DNA of 24,741 nt from Clostridiales bacterium UBA7273 (GCA_002472405.1 DKRV01000035.1:1-24741); one strand, 5' to 3'. Shown: positions 14,010 through 21,407, counted from the first letter of the stretch. Translations and numbers: made by a program. Notes: a model not told the origin generated them from the sequence alone.

Positions 14010-15365
14010 TTATATAAGTCCCTGGACGAGGATTATTAGTATAAGTATCGGCAGTATCCACTGGAAATACGGCTTGAGCTTGGGTGAAAGACGGATGCCG
14101 GTGCCCTTGTTGACCTCGGCAATGTACTTATCAAAGCCCCAGCCCCACTTGCTGACGCAAAACAGCAAATAAACAAGAGAGCCTATAGGCAGAAGCAGGT
14201 TAGACACGAGGAAGTCCTCGGTATCGAGCACATCCCTGCCGCCGATAAGGTGCAGATCACTCCAGATATTATAGCCGAATACGCACGGCAGACTCAACAG
14301 CGCAAGAAGTACAAAGTTTATCGCAACGGCCTTCTTGCGGCTCAGGCCGAAGGTATCCATACATACTGCAATGATATTCTCGAAAACCGCAAGCACCGTG
14401 GAAAAGCTTGCAAAGATCATAAACAGGAAGAACAGTGCGCCCCAGAAGCGGCCGCCGGCCATGTTGACAAACACCTGCGGCAGAGTAACAAATATCAGCG
14501 ACGGTCCCTGCTCGGGCGATACGCCGAACGAGAAGCAGGCCGGGAAGATGATCGTTCCTGCCATGAGCGCAACGAAGGTATCCAGCGCGCAGATTCGTGC
14601 TGCCTCGCCGGTGAGCGTGTGCTTATCGCTCATGTAGCTGCCGAATATCTCCATTGCAGCAATACCAAGGCTGAGGGTGAAAAACGCCTGATTCATAGCG
14701 TCCGTGATGAGGCTTCCGAAGCCGTTTTTGCGAATGGTATCAATGGACGGGAGCAGATAAAACTTCATGCCCTCTGCCGCACCGGAAAGCGTCAGACTGT
14801 GAACGGCAAGCACGATTATCAGCGCAAGCAGCGCGAGCATCATGAATTTCGATATGCGCTCAAGACCCTTTTTAAGGCCGAAGCTGCACACGATAAAGCC
14901 TACAACAACGACGATCTCGGTCCATATCGCCATCTCGCCTGGAGATGCCAGAAGGTTTCCGAACACGGCGCTCGTTGCATCGGCCGACATGCCCGAATGG
15001 AACACGCCGGTCAGGAATTTTCCGAAATAGCTTGCCATCCAGCCGGCCACGGTTGTGTAATACATCATCAGCAGATAGCAGCCGATAAGGCAGAACCAGC
15101 CGTGGATATGCCACTTGCTGCCGGGTTTTTCAAGCGCCTTGTAGCCCAGAACGGCGCTCTGCCGGCTCGCACGGCCGACGGCAAGTTCCATCGTCAGCAC
15201 GGGGATTCCCATGACAACAAGGCAGATAAGGTAAAACAGGACGAAATAGCCGCCGCCGTTTTGACCCGTTATGTAAGGAAAGCGCCAGACGTTTCCGATG
15301 CCGATAGCGCAGCCTGCGCTGACAAGCAGAAATCCAAGTCTGGAGCCGAATGATTCTCTCTTCAT
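14010..15365 (-). CDS. Sodium-dependent transporter of the NSS (SNF) family
   Basis: A 451-residue inner-membrane transporter of the neurotransmitter:sodium symporter family (LeuT fold), which uses the sodium gradient to import amino acids or related amines. TM1 carries the signature SAGCAIGIGNVWRFPYITGQNGGGYF in two overlapping parts around residues 16-41 (GNVWRFPY binds sodium and substrate). The remaining hydrophobic segments fit about eleven helices, and the C-terminus is hydrophobic (IILVQGLI). The start at 15365 has GAGAGAGG upstream. It stands alone, with a strong terminator behind and a divergent LysR gene in front whose promoter overlaps its own, so control by that LysR protein is plausible. 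The exact substrate is unknown. Confidence 0.94.
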   Translation of the reverse strand: MKRESFGSRLGFLLVSAGCAIGIGNVWRFPYITGQNGGGYFVLFYLICLVVMGIPVLTMELAVGRASRQSAVLGYKALEKPGSKWHIHGWFCLIGCYLLMMYYTTVAGWMASYFGKFLTGVFHSGMSADATSAVFGNLLASPGEMAIWTEIVVVVGFIVCSFGLKKGLERISKFMMLALLALIIVLAVHSLTLSGAAEGMKFYLLPSIDTIRKNGFGSLITDAMNQAFFTLSLGIAAMEIFGSYMSDKHTLTGEAARICALDTFVALMAGTIIFPACFSFGVSPEQGPSLIFVTLPQVFVNMAGGRFWGALFFLFMIFASFSTVLAVFENIIAVCMDTFGLSRKKAVAINFVLLALLSLPCVFGYNIWSDLHLIGGRDVLDTEDFLVSNLLLPIGSLVYLLFCVSKWGWGFDKYIAEVNKGTGIRLSPKLKPYFQWILPILILIILVQGLI

Positions 15366-15393
15366 ACGAATACCTCTCTCAAAAAAGCTATTG

Positions 15394-15466
15394 CTTATTT
15401 TAGTCGAAAAATCAGCAGTTTACAAGGGCAGTTTCCGTATGCTAAAATAAGAAAAACTTATTTTGA
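15394..15466. promoter_or_regulatory. Overlapping divergent promoters of the NSS and LysR genes
   Basis: Leftward: TTGTAA (15420-15425, minus) and TAAAAT (15397-15402, minus) with a 17-bp spacer. Rightward: TTTACA (15419-15424) and TAAAAT (15443-15448) with an 18-bp spacer. The two -35 boxes share the same bases. Each -10 box is embedded in the 10-mer CTAAAATAAG (15394-15403 minus, 15442-15451 plus). A third, near-identical inverted copy at 15457-15466 makes a hairpin-like dyad with the second (5-bp spacer). This arrangement fits LysR control of both genes. Confidence 0.7.
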
Positions 15467-15474
15467 GGCATATA

Positions 15475-16386
15475 ATGAACAGAAATCAGCTTAGATACTT
15501 CGTCGCAGCGGCCGAAAGCCGAAGCTTCACGAAGGCCGCCGAGCAGTTTTATATATCCCAAACCGCCATCACGCAGCAGATGCAGCTGCTGGAGGAATCT
15601 CTCGGCTGCGCACTGTTTGACCGCTCCACGCGCCCCGTTTCGCTCACCCCGGCAGGCAAAATTTTTCTGGGCGAAGCGCGCGCCATACTCGACAGGATGA
15701 GCAGCGCCGTCGAGCGCGTCCACGATGCATCCACCGGGCTTACCGGGACACTGCGCGTGGGCTTTGTCCGCGGCTACGAGCGCAGCGATCTTTCGGTGCT
15801 CATGCGCTCGTTTCATCTGCAAAACCAAAACGCGCTTATAAGCTTTTACCGCTGCTCGACCGATGTTCTGGCAGCCGGGCTTATGCAGCAGGAGTATGAC
15901 ATCATTTTCACCTGGGACAGTACGAACCTAAAAGCGCAGGAGGAGGTGGAATACATAGGCGTTGAAAGCGCACGGCTTGTTGTTGCCCTTTATGACGAGC
16001 ATCCCCTTGCCGGCAGGCGGCGGCTAAGCCGCGCGGATCTCAAGGGCGAAAGCATACTGTATATGTCGCCCGACGCTTCTAACGATTCCTACGGCGACGC
16101 ATTCTTCATGCAGCTTTACAAGGACGCAGGCTACAAGCCGAATATTCTCTTCCGCTCGTGCGACGCCGAATGCATTCTCATGATGGTCGCCGCTCAGGAG
16201 GGCATATCGATACTGCCGGATTATTTCACCGACAAGCTGTACGATGCGGATAACCTTGTTTTCGTTCCGCTCGTCGGCGAGTGCGAAAAGGAGGATATAA
16301 TCGCCGCGTGGCAAAGCTCGAACTCAAACCCCGTTCTCAAGCAGTTTTTGTCCGTGCTCGACAGCTCGGTGCCGCTGCGCAAATAA
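15475..16386 (+). CDS. LysR-family transcriptional regulator
   Basis: A 303-residue LysR-type regulator. Residues 1-60 form the winged HTH (MNRNQLRYFVAAAESRSFTKAAEQF, then QTAITQQMQLLEESLGCALFDR). Residues about 90-295 are the two-lobed effector domain of periplasmic-binding fold, with the usual opening GTLRVGFV and a late EGISILPD segment. The ATG at 15475 with GAGG 6 nt upstream is chosen over a TTG four codons earlier. It is divergent from the NSS transporter and lies 23 nt upstream of the nucleotidyltransferase gene on the same strand. It could therefore regulate the transporter, the downstream cassette, or both. The inducer is unknown. Confidence 0.94.
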   Translation: MNRNQLRYFVAAAESRSFTKAAEQFYISQTAITQQMQLLEESLGCALFDRSTRPVSLTPAGKIFLGEARAILDRMSSAVERVHDASTGLTGTLRVGFVRGYERSDLSVLMRSFHLQNQNALISFYRCSTDVLAAGLMQQEYDIIFTWDSTNLKAQEEVEYIGVESARLVVALYDEHPLAGRRRLSRADLKGESILYMSPDASNDSYGDAFFMQLYKDAGYKPNILFRSCDAECILMMVAAQEGISILPDYFTDKLYDADNLVFVPLVGECEKEDIIAAWQSSNSNPVLKQFLSVLDSSVPLRK

Positions 16387-16409
16387 TGGTTTACAATGGA
16401 GGATATAAT

Positions 16410-16997
16410 ATGAGTATAGGTGCGGTAATAGTTGCGGCCGGCATGTCGTCGCGCATGGGGGATTTCAAGCCCCTGCTGAGCATCGGCTCACAGTCCATAG
16501 CACAGCGCATAGTCTCAACGCTCCGGCAAGCAGGAGCCGAGGAGATCGTAATGATAACCGGGCATAATGCCGACGCTTTGGAGCGGCATCTTGAGGGCTG
16601 CGGCCTGACGTTTATCCGAAATGAGTGCTATGCTTCAACGCAGATGTTCGACTCGGCTGCATTGGGGCTTAATTATCTGAAGGATAAGTGCGGCAGGATA
16701 CTTTTCACGCCGGTTGACGTTCCGCTGTTTGAAGCCTCGACCGCGCGCGCCCTCATTGATTCCGGAGCTGAGCTTGCCTGCCCCGTGTGCGACGGCAGGC
16801 GCGGACACCCGATACTGATCGCCTCACGGCTCGTTGACGGAATTTTAGCGTATAACGGCGACGGCGGCCTCGGAAAAGCGATGGCCGCGTGCGGAGAAAC
16901 TATGATTGAGATCCCCGTCAACGACCCCGGCTCTCTTCGCGACGCCGACACACCGGAGGATTATAAGACCCTGCTCGGAATGTATGAAAAGCGGTGA
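16410..16997 (+). CDS. MobA/MocA-like nucleotidyltransferase
   Basis: A 195-residue single-domain GT-A-fold nucleotidyltransferase of the NTP_transf_3 (MobA/MocA) type. The nucleotide-binding signature VIVAAGMSSRMGDFKPLL (residues 6-23) has the expected G, R and K, and the metal-binding acidic strand end is FTPVDVPLF. GHPIL and the late DIR-like IEIPVNDPGSLRDADTPEDY agree with this family. MocA-type members add CMP, and MobA-type add GMP, to molybdopterin; other relatives activate sugars. The ATG at 16410 has GGAGG 7 nt upstream. It lies between a LysR gene and an E1-like gene. The MocA role is the best guess from the neighbour, but no molybdoenzyme gene is in view. Confidence 0.85.
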   Translation: MSIGAVIVAAGMSSRMGDFKPLLSIGSQSIAQRIVSTLRQAGAEEIVMITGHNADALERHLEGCGLTFIRNECYASTQMFDSAALGLNYLKDKCGRILFTPVDVPLFEASTARALIDSGAELACPVCDGRRGHPILIASRLVDGILAYNGDGGLGKAMAACGETMIEIPVNDPGSLRDADTPEDYKTLLGMYEKR

Positions 16998-17003
16998 AGA
17001 AAA

Positions 17004-17768
17004 ATGGATCAGAACAACAGATATGACAGGCAGATCCGTCTGCCGTATATCGATCACGCAGGGCAGGAAAAGCTCGGCCGTGCGCACGTTGCCATAGTAG
17101 GTCAGGGCGCGCTCGGCACGGCGGCTTCGTCGTATCTTGCGCGCGCCGGAGTCGGACATATACTCATCATCGACAATGACATTGTCGAGCTGAGCAACCT
17201 TCAGCGTCAAACGCTTTTTGAGGAGGGCGATATCGGGCGCAGTAAGGCCGACGCAGCCTGCGAGCATCTCAGGAAAATCAACAGCGATATTTCAGTCACA
17301 TCGTCGCGCGAACGGCTCACGGAGGGCAACGCCTCTGCCCTGCTCGGCGGCGCCGATATCGTCATTGACGCAAGCGACAATTTTGAGGCGCGCAAGATAA
17401 TTAACGACTGCTGCGTACCTCGCGGCATTCCGTGGATATACGGCGGAGTTGTGCAGAGTCAGGGTATGACGATGAATATCGTGCCGGGCGGACCGTGCTT
17501 TGCCTGTCTGATGCCCGGCGAAACACCGGAGCGCGGCACATATCCGATAGCCGGCACGCACGGCATACTCAGCACCGCCGCGCCGTTTATCGCGGCGATC
17601 CAGGCAACCGAAGCGATAAAGATAATAACGCACGGCTTTGCAAGCAGCTCCGTGCGCAAAACGCTTCTGTACGTTGACCTGTGGGATAACGTGTTTCAGG
17701 ACCACAGCATCGTAAAGCTCCCCGGCTGCCCTGTGTGCAGCGGAAAGGATCAACATGGCAACAGATAA
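17004..17768 (+). CDS. MoeB/ThiF/HesA-family E1-like adenylyltransferase
   Basis: A 254-residue E1-like enzyme. Members adenylate the C-terminus of small ubiquitin-like sulfur carriers (MoaD, ThiS) for molybdopterin or thiamin synthesis. It has the ATP loop VAIVGQGALGTAASSYLARAG (GQGALG at 33-38), IIDNDIVELSNLQRQTLF (55-72, with the conserved D, N and R), K81 and DASDNFEAR (122-130). The zinc site has two CxxC pairs, C165/C168 and C242/C245, as in MoeB. No rhodanese domain is attached, and no ThiS/MoaD-like carrier gene is nearby. It starts 6 nt after the nucleotidyltransferase and overlaps the next gene by 14 nt, so it sits in one operon. MoeB versus ThiF cannot be decided here. Confidence 0.9.
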   Translation: MDQNNRYDRQIRLPYIDHAGQEKLGRAHVAIVGQGALGTAASSYLARAGVGHILIIDNDIVELSNLQRQTLFEEGDIGRSKADAACEHLRKINSDISVTSSRERLTEGNASALLGGADIVIDASDNFEARKIINDCCVPRGIPWIYGGVVQSQGMTMNIVPGGPCFACLMPGETPERGTYPIAGTHGILSTAAPFIAAIQATEAIKIITHGFASSSVRKTLLYVDLWDNVFQDHSIVKLPGCPVCSGKDQHGNR

Positions 17769-18189
17769 AGCAAAAATCGGCGGCGGTGTTTTGCTGCGAG
17801 CCGACGGAACTGAAATGTCCGCGTCACCCGGCGCAGAGAGCTGCATGCAGGACGAGGGCGGCTATGTATTTCTCCGGCTTGCAATATTTGTTGAGCGCGA
17901 CATTATAAGCCAATGCGGTTTCTATACCGCTCCGGAAATTCCGGGCAGCATAGTCGATGCAATGTCCGCAATTGCGGCAGCTGCCGAGTGGAAAGCCATT
18001 ATGGCCGCAGCCCTCATAAACAGCAAGAGCCTCAAAAGCGCCCTGTCCGAACTGAATTTATCGAACAGCGAGCTTAAAAAGTCCGCCGACATCGCCGCGC
18101 TTATGCTGCACGAATGTCTGAGAAACTACTCCATGAAATACAATCAGGCAAGACAGACGCGCCTTAGCAAAGCAAAAAGCGAACAGTGA
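17755..18189 (+). CDS. Small protein of unknown function, coupled to the E1-like gene
   Basis: A 144-residue protein that I do not recognise. It overlaps the E1-like gene by 14 nt and has AAAGGA 5 nt before its ATG, so it is a real, co-translated gene. Residues 37-57 look like strands (VFLRLAIFVERDII, CGFYT). They are followed by Ala-rich helices (GSIVDAMSAIAAAAEWKAIMAAAL), then a charged helical tail. Three cysteines lie at 30, 54 and 121. The strand-helix order faintly recalls the IscU/NifU scaffold, but the metal-ligand cysteines do not line up convincingly. It ends in KSEQ, not Gly-Gly, so it is not an ordinary sulfur-carrier substrate of the E1. A partner or scaffold role is only a guess. 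Confidence 0.7.
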   Translation: MATDKAKIGGGVLLRADGTEMSASPGAESCMQDEGGYVFLRLAIFVERDIISQCGFYTAPEIPGSIVDAMSAIAAAAEWKAIMAAALINSKSLKSALSELNLSNSELKKSADIAALMLHECLRNYSMKYNQARQTRLSKAKSEQ

Positions 18190-18200
18190 AAAAGCGATAA

Positions 18201-18250
18201 AAAAGCCGGTGAACTCAAGGTGAAAAGGCCTTAAGTTCACCGGCTTTTGA
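18201..18250 (+). terminator. Strong terminator closing the LysR-nucleotidyltransferase-E1 cassette
   Basis: AAAAGCCGGTGAACT (18201-18215) and AGTTCACCGGCTTTT (18234-18248) form a perfect 15-bp stem. Further pairing (AAGG with CCTT) follows past one mismatch, and the right arm ends in TTTT. It begins 12 nt after the last stop codon. The symmetric A and T ends make it usable in both directions. Confidence 0.9.
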
Positions 18251-18373
18251 CATATCAATCATGCGCGCATATGTATTTGTTATTCAGTTATGGTTCAAAA
18301 AACAAATGCCGTAGATTTCTTTTAGTCTAAAGTATTTACCTCAGCGCACTTATAAAAGTGCAGCTTTATCTTA

Positions 18374-18649
18374 CTATTCAAAAAACGCACCTATACCGGC
18401 AATTGTTGTCTTTGATGACGGTAGCTCAGGATGAAGAATATAATCGTGGGTCTGATCATCCACACGATATGCAGTAACCTGATTTCCCCCGGCATTCTTA
18501 ATTTTTCGAATGAATATCTCTTGATCCGGAAAAAGAAGCTCAGAGTCGGAATAATAGATTAGGAAGCTGCCCATCTGTTTATACCATTCCTGCGGTGCAT
18601 AGATTGGTGAAACTTCCGGATCACGCCATTTTTGTTCGTCCGCATAAGC
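18374..18649 (-). pseudogene. C-terminal fragment of an alpha/beta-hydrolase (esterase) gene
   Basis: The last 91 codons of an esterase of the alpha/beta-hydrolase_3 type. Visible are the pre-terminal segment WRDPEVSPIYAP, a strand carrying the acid residue (FLIYYSDSELLFPDQE) and the catalytic-His segment QTHDYIL, close to a proper end (IAGIGAFFE). The GxSxG nucleophile half is missing, so it cannot be a working enzyme. The frame stays open upstream to 18748, but that part is the opposite frame of the FGE-like gene and shows no hydrolase features. The join lies near 18650, where this fragment abuts the truncated FGE-like gene on the same strand. It is a recombination scar. Confidence 0.7.
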
Positions 18650-19457
18650 TCTTGAACATATGAGCATTATTAAGAAGCAGCTTTCCATCTGCAATGTGTG
18701 GAGTATCGTCGCTATCATCTGCACCGTTATAATCGAAATACAGCACATCTGTGCTCACTGTTTCTTTATAATTTCCTTCTGTGGAGACAGCTCGCCACAA
18801 AGCGCTATTGTCACTTTCATCGACAGCAGCTGCGGAGTCGTTATCCGGGATCACCTGAATTTGACCGTCTTTCAGTCTAAGGCCCGATACCCATTCCCAG
18901 ACGTTTCCGTTTAAGTCATAAATGCCGTCCGCATTGTTATTGTGCGCCCATGCAACAGGACCAGACCCTGTAGCCGTTCGGCCGTCGAGTTTTTTATCCG
19001 AGTAGATATATGTAACCGAGCCGTGCTCGTGTTTATTCATATGGTTTTTTCCGTACATAGTGTTGCCGCGCGGCAAAAATCCGTTTTTTCTGCACCAAAG
19101 AGCAATTGCCGCCCATTCTGAATTTGACATCAGGTGCCAGCCCTTTCCCTTTGTCTCACAGGCTTTCTTTGCATCATCTGCGGTGATGTATGTCTGTGGA
19201 TCCCGATTAGGAAGGCTATATGCACGACCATTTTCTACAACATTTTGATATTTACTTATATAGATTTCCGAGAGTATTTTACCGTTGACGATGAACGCGG
19301 GGTGAATCGCTTCTGATCCTCCGGGAATAACATCGCAAATCCGAAATCGCGGTATCCGTACCATTACAGAAGGTTTTCCCAAATCATCGTACTTTACAGT
19401 GTTGTTCGGAAAAACAGATTCTATCGCAAGTTTCATCGAATCTATGTCCATATTCAT
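18621..19457 (-). CDS. FGE/SUMF1-fold protein, C-terminally truncated (prophage tail-type)
   Basis: A 278-residue protein with the formylglycine-generating-enzyme/C-type-lectin fold seen in SUMF1-like proteins. It shows ARG-free FGE hallmarks: FIVNGKILSEIYISKYQN (55-72), ADDAKKACETKGKGWHLMSNSEWAAIALWC (in two parts, 93-122) and YDLNGNVWEW (180-189). Proteins with this N-terminus are, from memory, phage tail or diversity-generating-retroelement target proteins whose variable segment is at the far C-terminus (ending GFR-like). That end is absent here. After about residue 262 the frame runs into the esterase fragment and stops at MFKSLCGRTKMA. The ATG at 19457 or the one at 19451 is served by AAGGAGGA. 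It is likely a non-functional remnant, and codon use is more AT-rich than in the flanking genes. Confidence 0.75.
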   Translation of the reverse strand: MNMDIDSMKLAIESVFPNNTVKYDDLGKPSVMVRIPRFRICDVIPGGSEAIHPAFIVNGKILSEIYISKYQNVVENGRAYSLPNRDPQTYITADDAKKACETKGKGWHLMSNSEWAAIALWCRKNGFLPRGNTMYGKNHMNKHEHGSVTYIYSDKKLDGRTATGSGPVAWAHNNNADGIYDLNGNVWEWVSGLRLKDGQIQVIPDNDSAAAVDESDNSALWRAVSTEGNYKETVSTDVLYFDYNGADDSDDTPHIADGKLLLNNAHMFKSLCGRTKMA

Positions 19458-19630
19458 TAATCCTCCTTATTCGTTACTCTTGCTCTGTTTATCAAGGCAA
19501 ATTGGGGAACAGATACATTACCAAAGTACAAACTATCGTGCCGCAACAGGTTGCAAGCGTTGTGGAAACGAACATCGGTGGATATCCTTCCTTCATACTA
19601 AGATCGGCAATTTGAAGATTTACATTCTGC

Positions 19631-19984
19631 ATGTATGGAAAAAGGGGCACTGAATCGATTTTGGAGAGCAATACTGGTGCGTCGTGGTCGTGGGAGGCTC
19701 TATCAATCAAAGAATACCACAAGCGGAATTCCAGCATTTCCAATCTATACGATGAGTTTAGACAGCAAAGTAAAATAAACGGTAGTCAAATATTTTATCC
19801 TATCCTTGAATTAGACAACGACGGCAATGAAATCCCGTGTTTAGCTGAAGATTATATTGCCGCTGTTAACAAAGTATCCGATTATGCACGGCTTGTTATA
19901 AATGATTTAATTAATACCAGTAAGGAAAAAGCCAAAGAGCGGGAAAAAGCAGAGGGGGAAGAAGAGGAGGACAACAATGGCTAA
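19631..19984 (+). CDS. Unrecognised ORF upstream of the integrase, possibly 5'-truncated
   Basis: An open frame of 117 codons that I do not recognise. Its second half (ILELDNDGNEIPCLAEDYIAAVNKVSDYARLVINDLI) looks like a genuine protein, and it ends in a Lys/Glu-rich charged tail (KEREKAEGEEEED). The stop codon overlaps the integrase start by 8 nt, and the integrase ribosome binding site GAGGAGG lies inside this tail, so the two genes were co-translated. The ATG at 19631 has no ribosome binding site, and the frame is open only back to 19616, so the true 5' end may have been lost in the rearrangement. The position suggests an element-encoded accessory gene, but excisionase features are not evident. 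Confidence 0.5.
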   Translation: MYGKRGTESILESNTGASWSWEALSIKEYHKRNSSISNLYDEFRQQSKINGSQIFYPILELDNDGNEIPCLAEDYIAAVNKVSDYARLVINDLINTSKEKAKEREKAEGEEEEDNNG

Positions 19985-21168
19985 CATACAAGCCCGGCGC
20001 GATAAGAGCGGCAAGCTGATCTCCTTCTCTGTCCGTGTCCATCGCGGCATAGGCGCAGACGGGAAGCCGCTCAAGCCCTACACGGCCACCTTTAAAGTGT
20101 CGCCGACATGGACGGAAAAAAAGCGCGCGAAAAAAGGCCGAAGCTTTCGCCGCGACCTTTGAAAAGGAATGCCGCGAGGGCGTGACCTCCGACAGCCGTA
20201 TGAAGTTTGAGGAATACTGCAAGTATGTGCTTGAACTTAAAGAGCGGCGCGGCGCAAAGCACAGCACGATCGTGCGCTACCGCGAGCTCACTACGCGCAT
20301 ATACCCCGCCATCGGGCATATGAAGCTCCGTGAGCTGCGTCCTGATCATCTTAACGCGTTTTATTCACAGCTGGCGCAAAGCGGCTCAAACAGGCGCACA
20401 GGCGGCACACTCAGCAACTGCACGATACGCAGATACCACCGTTTCATTTCGATTGTCCTGTCTCAGGCCGTCAAAGAGGGACTTATACCCATGAACGTCG
20501 CCGCAAGGGCGGAGCCGCCTAAGGTCGAAAAGCACGAGCCTAATTATTTGCAGCCCACAACGATCCCGCTCATGCTGGACGCTTTGGAGCGGGAGCCTTT
20601 AAAATGGCGTATGCTTGTTCATCTCATGCTTGTTACCGGCGCACGTCGCGGCGAGATACTCGGCCTTAAATGGGAAAATGTCGATTTTGATAATTCACGC
20701 ATATACATATGCCGGTCGATATCCTACACGCCTGATCGCGGAGTTTATGAGAGCACGCCGAAAACCGCAAGCAGCAAGCGCTATGTATCTCTGCTGCAGG
20801 AGACTATGCAGATGCTTAAGCAGTACAGAACATGGCAGAGCGGCGAGATACTGCGTCTCGGCGAGTATTACCGCAGACAGGGTTTTGTATTCTCGCAGGA
20901 TAACGGCGCTCCCATGCACCCGGACAGCGTGACAACATGGCTTGACCGCTTCAGCAGGCGTTGCAGTCTGCCGCATATCACGCCTCACGCCCTCAGGCAC
21001 ACCATGACGAGCCTTTTGATATTCAATGGCGTTGATATTGTCAGCACAGCTAAACGGCTCGGACACTCTCAGGTGTCAACTACCAGCGATATATACGCGC
21101 ATGTTATCGAGCAGGCCGACAAGAAAAACGCGGATATACTCGGTGATATTCTCTTGAAAAAGGCTTGA
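19977..21168 (+). pseudogene. Tyrosine recombinase/phage-type integrase with a frameshift
   Basis: Together the two frames encode a full integrase of about 396 residues. The N-terminal AP2-like arm-binding domain (MANIQARRDKSGKLISFSVRV, 19977-20136) breaks off at 20162. The SAM-like core-binding domain and catalytic domain continue in the +1 frame to 21168. Catalytic residues are present: VTGARRGEILGLKW (Arg), HALRHTM (HxxR), LGHSQVSTT (His) and DIYAHV (Tyr). Removing one A from either the A7 run (20116-20122) or the A6 run (20130-20135) restores a natural sequence through KKAEAFAATFEKEC. The gene therefore carries a one-base insertion in a homopolymer, unless slippage or a sequencing error is involved. 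It points toward the tRNA-Arg gene, the usual arrangement for its target site. Confidence 0.88.
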
Positions 21169-21180
21169 GTTTTTAAAGCG

Positions 21181-21201
21181 AGTTGAATTAAAGTTGAATT
21201 A
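21181..21201 (+). repeat. Two 10-bp direct repeats between integrase and tRNA
   Basis: AGTTGAATTA occurs at 21181-21190 and 21192-21201, an 11-bp period close to one helical turn. They lie between the integrase stop and the tRNA 3' end, where arm-type integrase sites are often found. Function is inferred from position. Confidence 0.5.
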
Positions 21202-21235
21202 TCGCCCGATTTAAGCCCTTAAAAAGCATAAAAAC

Positions 21236-21280
21236 AGCCAGTGTCAAAATGCCGCAAAGCATTGATAACACTGGCTTTTT
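21236..21280. terminator. Bidirectional terminator between integrase and tRNA-Arg
   Basis: AGCCAGTGT (21236-21244) pairs with ACACTGGCT (21268-21276), and AATGC (21248-21252) with GCATT (21259-21263) extends the stem. The plus strand ends in TTTTT, and the minus strand in TGTTTTTATG. It can therefore end both integrase and tRNA transcription. Confidence 0.8.
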
Positions 21281-21284
21281 AATA

Positions 21285-21361
21285 TGGTACGCCCGACGGG
21301 ATTCGAACCCACGACCTTCAGAGTCGGAGTCTGACACTCTATCCAGCTGAGCTACGGGCGC
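21285..21361 (-). tRNA. tRNA-Arg (anticodon CCG), CCA encoded
   Basis: The minus strand folds into a full cloverleaf: acceptor GCGCCCG pairing with CGGGCGT (one G-U), D arm starting GCTCAGCTGGATAGAG, anticodon stem TCAGA/TCTGA with loop CTCCGAC giving anticodon CCG (reads CGG), and T loop TTCGAAT. Discriminator A is at 21288, and CCA is encoded at 21285-21287. Its 3' end faces the integrase, as expected for an attachment site in a tRNA gene. No second copy of the 3' end was found in the window. Confidence 0.95.
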
Positions 21362-21378
21362 ATTTATAATGCCCAAAT

Positions 21379-21407
21379 ATTATAGCAAATCGCACAGCCG
21401 ATGTAAA
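21379..21407 (-). promoter_or_regulatory. tRNA-Arg promoter
   Basis: On the minus strand TTTACA (21402-21407) and TATAAT (21379-21384) are 17 bp apart, with the expected start about 10 nt before the tRNA 5' end. Confidence 0.8.

Noticed and set aside
14250..15353. A 367-codon open frame on the plus strand opposite the NSS transporter
   Set aside because: The composition is unlike a protein (many His, Arg, Gln and Lys without pattern), and the opposite strand encodes a clear NSS transporter.
18346..18361. Hairpin GCACTT-ATAA-AAGTGC downstream of the esterase fragment
   Set aside because: The stem is short and lacks a T tract on the minus strand, so it is too weak to call a terminator.
19492..19575. 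A possible 27-residue hydrophobic peptide on the minus strand just upstream of the FGE-like gene, with AAGGA before its ATG
   Set aside because: It is too short and isolated to call. It resembles a type I toxin only by length and hydrophobicity, and no antisense RNA promoter was found.
20112..20182. Programmed -1 frameshift at A-AAA-AAG in the integrase
   Set aside because: The heptamer is in the right register, but the -1 frame leads to a stop. The integrase continues in the +1 frame, so a -1 slip cannot rescue it.
21188..21376. A 62-codon open frame on the minus strand starting MGIINAPVAQLDRVSDSD
   Set aside because: This is the chance translation of the tRNA-Arg gene, a common false protein.
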